39,418 bases of DNA from Bacillus sp. (in: firmicutes). Lineage in GTDB: Bacteria > Bacillota > Bacilli > Bacillales > Cytobacillaceae. The notes under the pieces were generated by a model. The model ran no database searches. It was not told the origin of the DNA and worked only from the letters and a program-made list of their open reading frames with translations. Each line of letters starts with the position of its first letter. Position 1 is the stretch's first letter. The translations under genes and the position numbers were made by a program. The DNA is taken from positions 1 to 39,418 of the forward strand of contig WTKE01000111.1 of assembly GCA_011524525.1 (NCBI GenBank), read 5' to 3'. Of this stretch, positions 1-7,553 are shown piece after piece.

Positions 1-45
1 ATTATCTTGTATTATAGTCATAAGCATAAAAAAGGGGGTACCAGG

Positions 46-612
46 ATGAGATTATTAGATGAGATTTTACAGTATAATCAGGAGTTTGTTTCTGAAAAAA
101 GGTATGAAGAATTTACAACAACAAAATTTCCGAACAAACGACTAGTTATTTTAACATGTATGGACACAAGATTGTTAGAGCTTTTACCAAAAGCGATGAA
201 CGTGTCTAATGGGGATGTAAAGATTGTTAAAAATGCTGGTGCACTAGTTATGCATCCGTTTGGAAGTATTATGAGAAGTTTACTTGTGGCGGTGTATCAA
301 TTACAGGCAGATGAAATTCTAGTTATTGGTCATTATGATTGTGGAATGAGTGGAATGAAGGCTGATGTAGTAATTGAAAGTATGAAAGAGCGGGGAATTA
401 CGCAAGAGACACTTGATATGCTAAACTACTCTGGCATTAACGTCTCCGAGTGGATGCATGGTTTTGACAATGTGTCTGATAGCGTGAAGCACAGTGTGGA
501 CATGATTAAGAAGCATCCTCTTCTTCCAAATGGAGTTCCTGTACACGGACTTGTCATTGACCCTGAAACAGGTAGATTAGATGCTGTTGAAAATGGGTAT
601 GAGAGCATCTAG
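46..612 (+). CDS. ytiB: Beta-class carbonic anhydrase YtiB
   Basis: The product (188 aa) should interconvert CO2 and bicarbonate in the cytoplasm with one zinc per subunit. The beta-class signature is visible: Cys38, Asp40 and Arg42 in CMDTR, then His96 and Cys99 in HYDCG, which are the metal ligands and the Asp-Arg dyad of the family. An upstream in-frame ATG at 7 has no ribosome binding site, whereas AAAGGGGG at 31-38 sits seven bases before the ATG at 46, so I start there. The stop overlaps the stop of yidD on the other strand in the shared tetramer CTAG (609-612). The pair ytiB/yidD beside luxS is the B. subtilis arrangement. Confidence 0.92.
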   Translation: MRLLDEILQYNQEFVSEKRYEEFTTTKFPNKRLVILTCMDTRLLELLPKAMNVSNGDVKIVKNAGALVMHPFGSIMRSLLVAVYQLQADEILVIGHYDCGMSGMKADVVIESMKERGITQETLDMLNYSGINVSEWMHGFDNVSDSVKHSVDMIKKHPLLPNGVPVHGLVIDPETGRLDAVENGYESI

Positions 613-842
613 TTCTTTCTTTCCTTTTTTTCAGGAACATAATCAAACCCACCTGGATGGAAAGGATGACATTTTAATAATCGCTTTATGGTTAGGTATC
701 CGCCTTTTATCGGTCCAAATCTTTCAATGGCCTCTAATCCATATTGTGAGCAAGTTGGATAGAAGCGACAGCTTGGCGGCTTGAGCGGAGAAAGGGCAAT
801 TTGATAGAAACGGATAAAGGCAATCATCGCCTTTTTTAACAT
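609..842 (-). CDS. yidD: Membrane protein insertion efficiency factor YidD (YtjA)
   Basis: This short basic protein (77 aa) belongs to the YidD family, membrane-associated factors thought to assist YidC/Sec-dependent insertion of inner-membrane proteins. The family core is clear: an N-terminal amphipathic stretch ([13 protein letters not shown]), then the conserved [15 protein letters not shown] block, then [20 protein letters not shown] with the invariant CHP motif. Length matches the family. The gene is read towards ytiB and its TAG stop overlaps the ytiB TAG by four bases; I see no hairpin between them. A purine-rich AAAGTGAGAG lies six bases before the ATG. Confidence 0.93.
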   Translation of the reverse strand: MLKKAMIAFIRFYQIALSPLKPPSCRFYPTCSQYGLEAIERFGPIKGGYLTIKRLLKCHPFHPGGFDYVPEKKERKN

Positions 843-951
843 GTAGATCTCTCACTTTCCTCTTCCTATTTACGAACAACATAACATAGTTAGGGAAATT
901 AGTCTAAAAAATGGCATATGGGTTAGTAGAGATAATGCGTAATAACTGTAG

Positions 952-957
952 TATACT
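952..957 (+). promoter_or_regulatory. Possible -10 element of luxS
   Basis: TATACT lies 36 bases before the luxS ATG, at a plausible distance for a sigma-A -10 box. No good -35 hexamer is found 16-18 bases upstream, so this is a weak call based on the -10 alone. Confidence 0.35.
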
Positions 958-993
958 GATATAAAAGAAATAGAATGAATAGGAGTGGAGCAT

Positions 994-1467
994 ATGCCTT
1001 CTGTAGAAAGCTTTGAACTAGATCATAATGCTGTGAAAGCCCCATATGTAAGACATTGTGGAGTACATAAAGTGGGAAGTGATGGAGTTGTTAATAAATT
1101 TGATATTCGATTCTGTCAACCGAATAAGCAAGCAATGAAGCCTGATGTGATTCATACATTAGAGCACTTATTAGCATTTAACCTGCGTGAGCACGCTGAA
1201 AAGTACAGCCATTTTGATATTATTGATATTTCTCCAATGGGATGTCAAACGGGTTATTACCTAGTGGTGAGTGGGGAGCCTTCGGTAGAAGAAATTATTG
1301 ATCTATTAGAAGATACAATGAAATCAGCTGTTGAAATCATAGAGATTCCTGCAGCTAATGAAACACAATGTGGTCAAGCGAAGCTTCATGACCTTGAGGG
1401 AGCTAAACGATTAATGCGCTTTTGGCTTGAACAATCCAAAGAAGATTTGAAACAGGTATTTGCATAA
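994..1467 (+). CDS. luxS: S-ribosylhomocysteine lyase LuxS
   Basis: LuxS cleaves S-ribosylhomocysteine to homocysteine and DPD, the precursor of autoinducer-2, in the activated methyl cycle; it works downstream of metK, also in this window. The 157-aa length equals that of B. subtilis LuxS. The metal site is intact (His54, His58 and Cys126, with Glu57 in HTLEH), as is catalytic Cys84 in SPMGC. An in-frame GTG at 985 lies inside the Shine-Dalgarno sequence AGGAGTGG (981-988), so the ATG at 994, giving the family start [11 protein letters not shown], is the real start. The gene appears monocistronic with its own terminator. Confidence 0.97.
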   Translation: MPSVESFELDHNAVKAPYVRHCGVHKVGSDGVVNKFDIRFCQPNKQAMKPDVIHTLEHLLAFNLREHAEKYSHFDIIDISPMGCQTGYYLVVSGEPSVEEIIDLLEDTMKSAVEIIEIPAANETQCGQAKLHDLEGAKRLMRFWLEQSKEDLKQVFA

Positions 1468-1472
1468 GAATT

Positions 1473-1506
1473 ATAGCCGAGCATTTTTGACCTGCTCGGC
1501 TATTTT
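1473..1506. terminator. Bidirectional terminator between luxS and cls
   Basis: Perfect 11-bp stem (1473-1483 with 1493-1503) followed by a T-rich stretch on the plus strand. It sits between convergent luxS and cls, so it can serve both. Confidence 0.85.
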
Positions 1507-2955
1507 CTATAATATGGGAGATAAAAGTCTTGATACCGATTCTTTTAGACGAATCTTCACCGGTCTTTTCATATAATTTTCAAGAGTTAGTTCTGTTGAG
1601 GACTTCATATCCTCAGAAAATTGATCCATTAGTATGTTGGAAAATTTTCTATTATAGATAAATGCGTTCACTTCAAAATTCAGTCGGAAGCTTCGTACAT
1701 CAATATTTGCTGTCCCAACAGAAGCAATTTCATTATCGACGACAATGGATTTCGAATGGATAAATCCTTTTTCATAAATATAAATTTTTGCCCCAGCTTT
1801 TAGCATCTCTCCAACATAAAAATAGGTAGCCCAGTAAACAAACATATGATCTGGCTTATTTGGGATCATTATTTTTACATCGACGCCACATAAAGAAGCA
1901 ATTCTTAATGCATCTAAAAGACTTGTGTCAGGTATAAAATAAGGTGTTTGAATAAAAATGGTTTCTTTTGCTAAAGAAATCATTTTTATATACCCATTTT
2001 TTATTTGTTCCCACTCTGAGTCAGGTCCACTTGTTACAATTTGTAGGCCAACATCCCCGCTACTTTTTGGTTGTTGGAAGTATCGAGGGGAATAATTAAT
2101 ATCGTACCGGTAGGAAGCTTGGTTCCAATCAAGAATAAACCTAGTTTGTATGGGGTGTACTGCTTCACCGACAATCCGAACATGTGTATCACGCCAGTAT
2201 CCGAACCTTTTATTTAATCCTAAATACTCATCTCCCACATTGAATCCGCCAACATAACCGATTTTCCCATCAATGATAGCAAGCTTACGATGATTTCGAT
2301 AATTTAATCGCAAATTAATTAAAGGAAGTTTTGAAGGGAAGAAGGCTTCTACCTCTCCTCCAGCTTGGCGCAACTCCTTGAAAAATGACTTTCTTAATGA
2401 TCTGGAACCTAGCTCATCGTAAAGAACTCGAACCTTTATTCCAGCTTGTGCCTTTTGTGATAATACGTTCATTAACCTTCTACCGAGTTCGTCGTTTTTG
2501 ATGATATAGTATTGCAAATGGATATGATCTTGAGCGTGTTCTATGTCATGAAAGAGTGAGTGGAATTTTTCTTTGCCATCAGTAAAAACTTGAATGTCAT
2601 TATGTCGAGAAAACATGGCAGCGTTATTAATTAAATGCATATGAATGAGGTCGCGACTTTTTTCCTCGGTTGAATTTTGGAAAGGAAAGTTTCTTTGATT
2701 CAGTTGTGAAATCTGCTCTTTGATTAAAGACTCTATTCCTACTTTGTCACGATCTTCCCAATAAAACATTTTCTTTCTGCTTAAATTCTGTCCGAAAAGT
2801 AAATACATGATAAAGCCGAGTACAGGAATGAAAAATAGTACTAAAATCCAAGCCCAGGTGGCACTAGGGTCTCTTCTTTCTAGAAAAATGACAATGATAG
2901 CAAGTAAAATGTTTAGGAAGAAAATAATTCCAACAAAAATAGAAAGTATGTTCAC
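1507..2955 (-). CDS. cls: Cardiolipin synthase (phospholipase D family)
   Basis: The enzyme makes cardiolipin from two phosphatidylglycerols at the membrane. Two N-terminal membrane segments (about residues 3-25 and 33-54) precede two phospholipase D motifs, H222-x-K224-x4-D229 (HRKLAIID) and H400-x-K402-x4-D407 (HSKSIVVD). The frame is open much further upstream, but that extension lies over the small gene at 2966-3124 and has no family similarity. The GTG at 2955, preceded by GTGAGGG, gives the usual ~482-aa length and the family's hydrophobic N terminus. Its ribosome binding site overlaps the stop of the upstream gene, suggesting translational coupling. B. subtilis has several Cls paralogues and I cannot tell which one this matches. 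Confidence 0.9.
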   Translation of the reverse strand: MNILSIFVGIIFFLNILLAIIVIFLERRDPSATWAWILVLFFIPVLGFIMYLLFGQNLSRKKMFYWEDRDKVGIESLIKEQISQLNQRNFPFQNSTEEKSRDLIHMHLINNAAMFSRHNDIQVFTDGKEKFHSLFHDIEHAQDHIHLQYYIIKNDELGRRLMNVLSQKAQAGIKVRVLYDELGSRSLRKSFFKELRQAGGEVEAFFPSKLPLINLRLNYRNHRKLAIIDGKIGYVGGFNVGDEYLGLNKRFGYWRDTHVRIVGEAVHPIQTRFILDWNQASYRYDINYSPRYFQQPKSSGDVGLQIVTSGPDSEWEQIKNGYIKMISLAKETIFIQTPYFIPDTSLLDALRIASLCGVDVKIMIPNKPDHMFVYWATYFYVGEMLKAGAKIYIYEKGFIHSKSIVVDNEIASVGTANIDVRSFRLNFEVNAFIYNRKFSNILMDQFSEDMKSSTELTLENYMKRPVKIRLKESVSRLLSPIL

Positions 2956-2965
2956 TAAGATACCC

Positions 2966-3124
2966 TCACTCTTCTTTTTTTTGATCGCTATCTTTATGTA
3001 TATTTGGGTTATCCTCAAGTGAATCAACGGTATGTTTATAAGAATAGGCCTTTGAAGTTGTGACAACCGATAAAAGTAAGACAATACCTACAATTATGAG
3101 ACAAATAATTAGAACAGTTATCAT
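2966..3124 (-). CDS. ytzI: Small single-pass membrane protein, YtzI-like
   Basis: A 52-aa frame runs from ATG (3124) to TGA (2966) with an ideal ribosome binding site (AAAGGAGG, six bases upstream). The translation begins MITVLIICLIIVGIVLLLSV, one strongly hydrophobic helix, then a charged tail rich in Lys, Asp and Glu ending DQKKKEE. This suggests an N-out or N-anchored single-pass protein with a cytoplasmic tail. It ends 10 bases before the cls start, so the two probably form an operon. Size, topology and position near dps resemble the YtzI family of bacilli; the family name is from memory and synteny, and no function is known. Confidence 0.72.
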   Translation of the reverse strand: MITVLIICLIIVGIVLLLSVVTTSKAYSYKHTVDSLEDNPNIHKDSDQKKEE

Positions 3125-3198
3125 ATTATTCCTCCTTTCTCCCATTCTATTTTAGCATGTGTGAATAAGAACTTTAATTATTTGTCACTCTGCCAAAC

Positions 3199-3223
3199 GT
3201 TTTATCTTGTCCATTCTGGGTAA
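3199..3223 (+). promoter_or_regulatory. Sigma-B-type promoter of dps
   Basis: GTTTTA (3199-3204), a 13-base spacer and GGGTAA (3218-3223) closely match the sigma-B consensus GTTTAA-N13-15-GGGTAT, with one mismatch in each element. It lies 50 bases before the dps start. B. subtilis dps is a known member of the sigma-B general stress regulon, which supports the reading. Confidence 0.75.
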
Positions 3224-3272
3224 TATAACAATGGGAGTAACAGCATGAATAAGAAATTTAGGAGGAGAGCAT

Positions 3273-3719
3273 ATGGATAATAAACTGCATGATGTGTTGA
3301 ACAGCCAAATCTCTAACTGGAGCGTTTTATTTGTAAAGCTACATAATTATCATTGGTATATTAAAGGGAAAGACTTTTTTACATTACATACAAAATTTGA
3401 GGAGTTTTATAACGAAGCAGCTATTCATATTGACGAATTAGCTGAAAGGCTCCTGTCTATTGGTGGAGAGCCCATTGCTACTATGAAGGAGTACCTAGAG
3501 ATATCGAGTATCAAAGAGTCTACAGGCAGTGAAACAGCGGTTGAAATGGTTCAAAGCCTATCAAATGATTTCTCTTTATTGATTGAAGAACTAAAAAGTG
3601 GAATGTCACTAGCAGAAGAGATGAACGACGAAGCAACAGGTGACATGTTCCTAGCTATTCATTCAACGCTAGAAAAACATGTATGGATGTTAAAAGCGTA
3701 TTTAGGTGAATCAGTATAA
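3273..3719 (+). CDS. dps: Dps-family ferritin-like DNA-protection protein
   Basis: Dps proteins form hollow 12-mers that oxidise and store iron using peroxide and protect DNA in stress. The inter-subunit ferroxidase residues have the canonical spacing of this family: His27 and His39 from one subunit, Asp54 and Glu58 from the partner. The 148-aa length is typical. A strong ribosome binding site (TTAGGAGGAG) precedes the ATG, and a sigma-B-type promoter lies 50 bases upstream, as expected for the stress-induced Dps rather than the PerR-controlled MrgA. The gene has its own terminator. Assignment to YtkB/Dps rather than MrgA is by promoter and synteny. Confidence 0.92.
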   Translation: MDNKLHDVLNSQISNWSVLFVKLHNYHWYIKGKDFFTLHTKFEEFYNEAAIHIDELAERLLSIGGEPIATMKEYLEISSIKESTGSETAVEMVQSLSNDFSLLIEELKSGMSLAEEMNDEATGDMFLAIHSTLEKHVWMLKAYLGESV

Positions 3720-3816
3720 TTGTAAAAACAATTCTTGAACAGAAACTGGTTCAGATACCTATCACTTTTTATATAAATACGTTTGAAAATCTCCTTATAT
3801 TTGTTATACCTTTTGT

Positions 3817-3838
3817 CCTGCAAAATGCAGGGCTTTTT
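3817..3838 (+). terminator. Terminator of dps
   Basis: CCTGCA-AAA-TGCAGG hairpin followed by CTTTTT, about 100 bases past the dps stop. It is short but well formed. Confidence 0.7.
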
Positions 3839-3934
3839 GTTGTGTATTACAAAGTGTCACCTAATGAATCATGCATTTTATGGCCAAGGGACTGTTATAA
3901 AACGGATGTTGATTTCACTGAGTTTGAAAAAATA

Positions 3935-4120
3935 ACGGGAAGAATTCCGTTTAAATTGGGAAATACCCATATTTCCTTAAGAATAAGAGGAGTTTTTCCG
4001 CTTATGTGATCCAAATCCTTTGGAATTTAGCTTATTTAGAGCAGTTAACCGGAATTCCTCCGCTTATATCTGCTTCTTAAGCTTACTCTAAATACATTAG
4101 CCGGAAATTCTCCGCCTATT
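3935..4120. repeat. Four degenerate intergenic repeat units
   Basis: A motif close to CCGGAATTCCTCCGCTTAT recurs with decay around 3936-3951, 3988-4005, 4049-4066 and 4101-4117, about 51, 61 and 53 bases apart. Each copy contains a self-complementary core (GGAA...TTCC or CGGA...TCCG), so single units could fold. The type resembles small dispersed intergenic repeats found in several bacilli; whether it is dispersed in this genome cannot be seen from the window. Confidence 0.55.
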
Positions 4121-4286
4121 ATTTCTCTTGCCTATACGAAATCATCAATTTTGTACAAAAAATTCACAATTTATATAAAAATTATATTCTATAAATCGAC
4201 AATATTTTCAAAATTGTGATATTATTTATCGTATCATGTTACAAAACATAACATTAGGGTTCGGTTTGAGAGGGGAATGAATAGAT

Positions 4287-5282
4287 ATGGTCAGTACTCA
4301 AGAGAAGAATTTAAATGTATCCGTGCTGATGGATGAATTAAAGCAGGAAAATAGTAAGATGGAAGGTGTCATGCAAAATATTAAAGACATTTCCATGAAA
4401 TCCAATATATTAGCATTAAATTCAGGGATTGAGGCAGCTAGAGCGGGAGAAGCAGGACGAGCATTTTCGGTCGTTGCGAAGGAAATTAAAAAGTTTGCTC
4501 AAGACTGCTTAGATTCTAGCAAAGCAAGTGAGAGTATTATCAAAAGTATACAAACGAAAGCAAATAGTATTATTGCACTAAGAACAGTGGATATTGCTTA
4601 TGATACGATTGATAAAATTGATCGGAATTTATTTGAAAGAAATTGTGACGTTCAGGCATGGGCAACCTTCGATGCTATCAAAGAATGCTTAATTCAGCCT
4701 ACCTCTGCTTCGAAGAAGACTGCTGAAGCATTCATGAAAAATATTTATAAGATTTATGAAGTGTATTTCGATTTGTTCGTTGTTGATTTATCGGGAGAAA
4801 TTCTTGTTGCCGCGCAAAATCAAAGCCAAGTAGGGAGGAATATGAGCGACCGAGAGTGGTTTCAAGAAACGGTCAAAACAAACGATGTATACGTCACAGA
4901 TATGTACTATTCTTCCGTTGTTGAAGGGTATACAATGGGGTATTCTTGTCCTGTTCGAAATGATGCGGGAGAAGTTATAGGTGTATTCACCACTCGATTT
5001 AACTGGGAGTACATTTATGACATTATTGACCGGGTTCAAACAGATGAAAAAAGCAAGCTCTATGCGATTAATTCAGAAGGTTATGTTATCGCTTCTAAAG
5101 ACCGTACCGAAATCTTAAAAACAAAGCTCACTCATTTAAAAGCTGTACAGAATATTTTATCAGGAAGAGAAACTCGAGGGTATACGATTGAGGATAATCA
5201 AATATTCGCATACTCGTTAACTGAAGGGTATAACGCTTATAAAGGTAAAGGTTGGTCAGTTATTGTTGCAGAATCTATTTAG
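4287..5282 (+). CDS. Soluble chemoreceptor-like protein with Cache domain
   Basis: A 331-aa protein with unusual architecture. Residues about 32-71 match the signalling tip of methyl-accepting chemotaxis proteins (NILALNSGIEAARAGEAGRA, then FSVVAKEIKKFA). Residues about 145-330 look like a Cache sensor: DREWFQET around 188-195, the Y-rich strand DVYVTDMYY, then VIGVFTTRFNW and YVIASKD. The order is the reverse of normal receptors (sensor, membrane, signalling), and no transmembrane segment or signal peptide is present, so the protein should be cytoplasmic. The coiled-coil arms are too short for methylation helices. It could bind CheW/CheA weakly, act as a decoy, or serve another role. It stands alone with a weakly spaced ribosome binding site (GAGAGGGG). 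Confidence 0.75.
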   Translation: MVSTQEKNLNVSVLMDELKQENSKMEGVMQNIKDISMKSNILALNSGIEAARAGEAGRAFSVVAKEIKKFAQDCLDSSKASESIIKSIQTKANSIIALRTVDIAYDTIDKIDRNLFERNCDVQAWATFDAIKECLIQPTSASKKTAEAFMKNIYKIYEVYFDLFVVDLSGEILVAAQNQSQVGRNMSDREWFQETVKTNDVYVTDMYYSSVVEGYTMGYSCPVRNDAGEVIGVFTTRFNWEYIYDIIDRVQTDEKSKLYAINSEGYVIASKDRTEILKTKLTHLKAVQNILSGRETRGYTIEDNQIFAYSLTEGYNAYKGKGWSVIVAESI

Positions 5283-5294
5283 AATAAAATAAAG

Positions 5295-5319
5295 GAAGCT
5301 GACTAGTTTAGTCAGCTTC
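5295..5319. terminator. Hairpin between convergent MCP-like gene and 5353-5610
   Basis: Perfect 11-bp stem GAAGCTGACTA/TAGTCAGCTTC with a 3-base loop. The minus-strand side is followed by CTTTATTTTATT, the plus side only by TGTATATG, so it looks stronger for the minus-strand gene but may serve both. Confidence 0.7.
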
Positions 5320-5352
5320 TGTATATGTGCTTTCGTTTTCTTCTATGTACCG

Positions 5353-5610
5353 TTAGTGAAAGTTCCGTTGGTGGAAATTAGGGATTTTTCGTTGGCCGTA
5401 TTCTTCTTGAGCAAATTTCCCTTTCAATCCTTCAATTAGATAGACACCAACTAAATCGTACAATTCCTGCTTATCGAGATCTTTAATGATATTAAGTAAA
5501 TCCTCTTGCGTTAACTCCTCTAAAAAGGCAAAAGCAAGCATATCAATATCTTCTTCATCACCTGTTAACTTGTGCCGATAAAACTCATATATTTCATCTA
5601 CAAGCTTCAC
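5353..5610 (-). CDS. Small conserved acidic protein (possibly DUF6154)
   Basis: An 85-aa soluble acidic protein, starting MKLVDEIYEFYRHKLTGDEE and mostly predicted helix with repeated Leu/Ile-Asp-Glu patterns (FLEELTQEDLLNIIKDL). The frame continues upstream to 5667, but the GTG at 5610 is preceded by a strong AAGGGAGGTGA and gives a clean N terminus, so I start there. I believe this is the uncharacterised DUF6154 group of bacilli, from memory of the sequence style only. The function is unknown. The C-terminal tail (YGQRKIPNFHQRNFH) is basic and contrasts with the acidic body. Confidence 0.7.
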   Translation of the reverse strand: MKLVDEIYEFYRHKLTGDEEDIDMLAFAFLEELTQEDLLNIIKDLDKQELYDLVGVYLIEGLKGKFAQEEYGQRKIPNFHQRNFH

Positions 5611-5775
5611 GTTCTTCACCTCCCTTATTTTTATTATAAAGGTATTGTTATCATTATACTTCACCAATACCCGTAAATATGTAAACTATTCTTTAATTTT
5701 CTTCAATAAGGTGTTGGGAAAGAGGGAATAAATCATTTCCTTGTGCTAATTATAATAAAAAAGGGAGTGTGAGTC

Positions 5776-6105
5776 ATGAATAATGAGAAAAAGACTTACT
5801 ATATAACGGTAAGTACAGGAGAAATCACACAAAGCAAAACGAGTTCTCCTTGGAATTTTAAAATAGAAGCCACTGATGATGAGATTATACAGCTTCGTGA
5901 ATACTTTGATCAAAATCATTCAAACGACTGGGAAAACTTTTTCCGTGCACACGTTCCATATGTTCAATATCATCATGACAGAGAAAACGATGCTTATGCT
6001 TCGATAACAGTACAAGTGTATAACATGATCTATAACCTCGGGGACGAGGAAGCTAAAAAGCATATAGAGTCTATGGGCATATTAAACAACAAACCGCTTA
6101 CGTAA
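5776..6105 (+). CDS. Small conserved hypothetical protein
   Basis: A 109-aa soluble protein beginning MNNEKKTYYITVSTGEITQS. It contains an SPWNFKIEATDDEI segment, a region rich in aromatic and His residues (WENFFRAHVPYVQYHHDREN) and a C-terminal helix. No catalytic motif or membrane segment is recognised. The ribosome binding site (AAAGGGAGTG) is good and codon use is like the neighbours. It has its own terminator, whose left arm is formed by the last codons of the gene. I recognise it only as a conserved Bacillus-type small protein. Confidence 0.65.
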   Translation: MNNEKKTYYITVSTGEITQSKTSSPWNFKIEATDDEIIQLREYFDQNHSNDWENFFRAHVPYVQYHHDRENDAYASITVQVYNMIYNLGDEEAKKHIESMGILNNKPLT

Positions 6106-6130
6106 TTCGAAAGCGGTTTGTTGATTTTTA
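6087..6130 (+). terminator. Terminator overlapping the 3' end of the upstream gene
   Basis: Perfect 13-bp stem (6087-6099 with 6111-6123) followed by ATTTTTAAATTTTTATTT. The left arm encodes the last residues before the C-terminal Thr, and the TAA stop (6103-6105) lies in the loop. Confidence 0.85.
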
Positions 6131-6246
6131 AATTTTTATTTCTTGTTACCCTTATCCTCCTAAATCTTTTCGAAATATATACGATTGGAAAAACAATTGG
6201 TTTCAGCTATTATGTAAATAAATAGAAAACTAAGGGTGAAGGGTAC

Positions 6247-6717
6247 ATGGAGATGTTTAGGGACCACTTGGGAGCACAAGTGTTGCTTTCATTTGGAGAA
6301 TATAATTTTGGTACTGTTGTAAAACATGTACTTATTCTAAGTAAATATAAAAATGGATGGGTACTGACCAAGCATAAAAAAAGAGGCCTGGAATTTCCTG
6401 GTGGGAAAGTGGAACATGGGGAAACGTTAGAGGAAGCTGCAACCCGAGAAGTTTTCGAAGAGACAGGCGGGGTGTTAAATAAGTTAATGAAAATTGGTCA
6501 TTATGAAGTTCGTAACAATGATGAGAGATTTGTTAAAGCTATCTTCTACGGAGAGATAAAGGAACTAATAAGGAAAGATGACTTTCTAGAAACGGACGGG
6601 CCGGTGTTCATTGATGATCCACACCTTAGTGATCGATTGAGTGATGAATATAGTTTTATTATGAAGGATTCTGTGGTTGAAAAGAGTTTGAATTACATTC
6701 ATACACATTTTCTGTAA
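6247..6717 (+). CDS. ytkD: Nudix hydrolase YtkD (nucleoside triphosphate pyrophosphohydrolase)
   Basis: The 156-aa product is a MutT-like Nudix enzyme; B. subtilis YtkD hydrolyses (oxidised) purine nucleoside triphosphates and supports oxidative stress resistance. The Nudix box is complete at about residues 53-75: GGKVEHGETLEEAATREVFEETGG, read here as G-x5-E-x7-REV-x-EE-x-GG, with the REVFEE metal-binding helix. Length matches YtkD. The ribosome binding site is AAGGGTGAAGGG; a second in-frame ATG two codons later is also possible. The gene converges on the ytlACD operon, with both stops inside the shared terminator stem. Confidence 0.88.
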   Translation: MEMFRDHLGAQVLLSFGEYNFGTVVKHVLILSKYKNGWVLTKHKKRGLEFPGGKVEHGETLEEAATREVFEETGGVLNKLMKIGHYEVRNNDERFVKAIFYGEIKELIRKDDFLETDGPVFIDDPHLSDRLSDEYSFIMKDSVVEKSLNYIHTHFL

Positions 6718-6750
6718 AAAGAGGCTAGGATAATCCTTTGCCTCTTTTAG
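6717..6750. terminator. Bidirectional terminator ytkD / ytlD
   Basis: AAAAGAGGC (6717-6725) pairs with GCCTCTTTT (6740-6748), with an inner AGGAT/ATCCT stem. The stop codons of both convergent genes touch the stem. Confidence 0.8.
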
Positions 6751-7553
6751 TTACTTTTAATCAATTTTCTCTCTAACAGTTCAACCAACTGGTACATGAT
6801 GGTCGCGAATATAGCAATGACGAGTAAAGAGAGCAGTACAAGGGAGAAATTGAATACCTGAAAGCCATAGATAATCATATACCCTAGTCCTTTAGACGAA
6901 ACAAGGAATTCTCCAACGATGACCCCAACCCAAGAGAGCCCAACATTCACCTTAAGTGTTGAAATGATGGTAGGGAAACAAGCTGGAAGGATGGCCTCCT
7001 TGAAGCATTGGGATCTTGTGGCACCAAATGTTTGAAGTACCTTAATATAATTAGGATCCACTTCTTTAAAGGCTGTATAAACCACAATGGTCGTGATGAT
7101 GACCGAGATGATTGCACCCATCGCAATAATAGAAGTCATATTCGGACCTAGTGCAACGATTAAAATCGGACCTAAGGCAACCTTTGGCATAGCATTTAAA
7201 ATCACTAAATAGGGGTCAAGTACTTTTGACAGAAAGGGTGACCACCAGAGAATAGCAGCGAGAATGGTTCCAAGAAGTGTTCCTAAAATAAAACCAAGGA
7301 CGGTTTCTGATAAGGTGTAGCCTAGGTCTACCATAAGTGTACCATCTTGGATTTTTTTAATGAGTAGATCCCATACCTTTGAAGGTGCACTAAAGATTAA
7401 TGGGTCAATCCATTGTTTCTTACTCGTAATCTCCCAGCCTAGGAAAAACACAAAGAAGATAACAAATTGGTAAAAACGAACCCATCTCTTCTCATATGTG
7501 AGCTTTTTAATATAATTCTTATGAAGGAGTTCCACTGGTTGTTTATTATTCAA
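6747..7553 (-). CDS. ytlD: ABC transporter permease YtlD (nitrate/sulfonate/taurine-type)
   Basis: Inner-membrane permease (268 aa) of an importer of the SsuC/TauC/ThiX class. About six hydrophobic segments are seen, and the EAA loop that docks the ATPase is visible in [19 protein letters not shown]. The gene starts at a TTG inside the last codons of ytlC (8-bp overlap), with AAGGAG ten bases upstream, so translation is coupled. The substrate is not determined by the sequence: relatives carry aliphatic sulfonates, nitrate or pyrimidine precursors of thiamine. I see no TPP riboswitch upstream of the operon, so there is no direct evidence for a thiamine link. Confidence 0.88.
   Translation of the reverse strand: MNNKQPVELLHKNYIKKLTYEKRWVRFYQFVIFFVFFLGWEITSKKQWIDPLIFSAPSKVWDLLIKKIQDGTLMVDLGYTLSETVLGFILGTLLGTILAAILWWSPFLSKVLDPYLVILNAMPKVALGPILIVALGPNMTSIIAMGAIISVIITTIVVYTAFKEVDPNYIKVLQTFGATRSQCFKEAILPACFPTIISTLKVNVGLSWVGVIVGEFLVSSKGLGYMIIYGFQVFNFSLVLLSLLVIAIFATIMYQLVELLERKLIKSN

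Larger units (their letters stand above)
3720..4286. other. 567-bp AT-rich intergenic region dps-MCP
   Basis: No gene is visible. The region holds the dps terminator, a set of degenerate repeats (3935-4120), and an AT-rich leader to the next gene. That leader has a 12-bp palindrome TTTTGTACAAAA (4149-4160) and an inverted repeat TCACAATTT (4164-4172) / AAATTGTGA (4211-4219). I could not identify a convincing promoter by consensus. Confidence 0.7.

Noticed and set aside
2956-3084. Longer N terminus for the cardiolipin synthase
   Set aside because: The extra residues overlie the 52-aa gene in another frame and do not resemble Cls; the GTG at 2955 has the ribosome binding site and the family length.
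3935-4120. CRISPR array
   Set aside because: Repeats are degenerate, spacing varies, there are no cas genes and the units are palindromic intergenic repeats.
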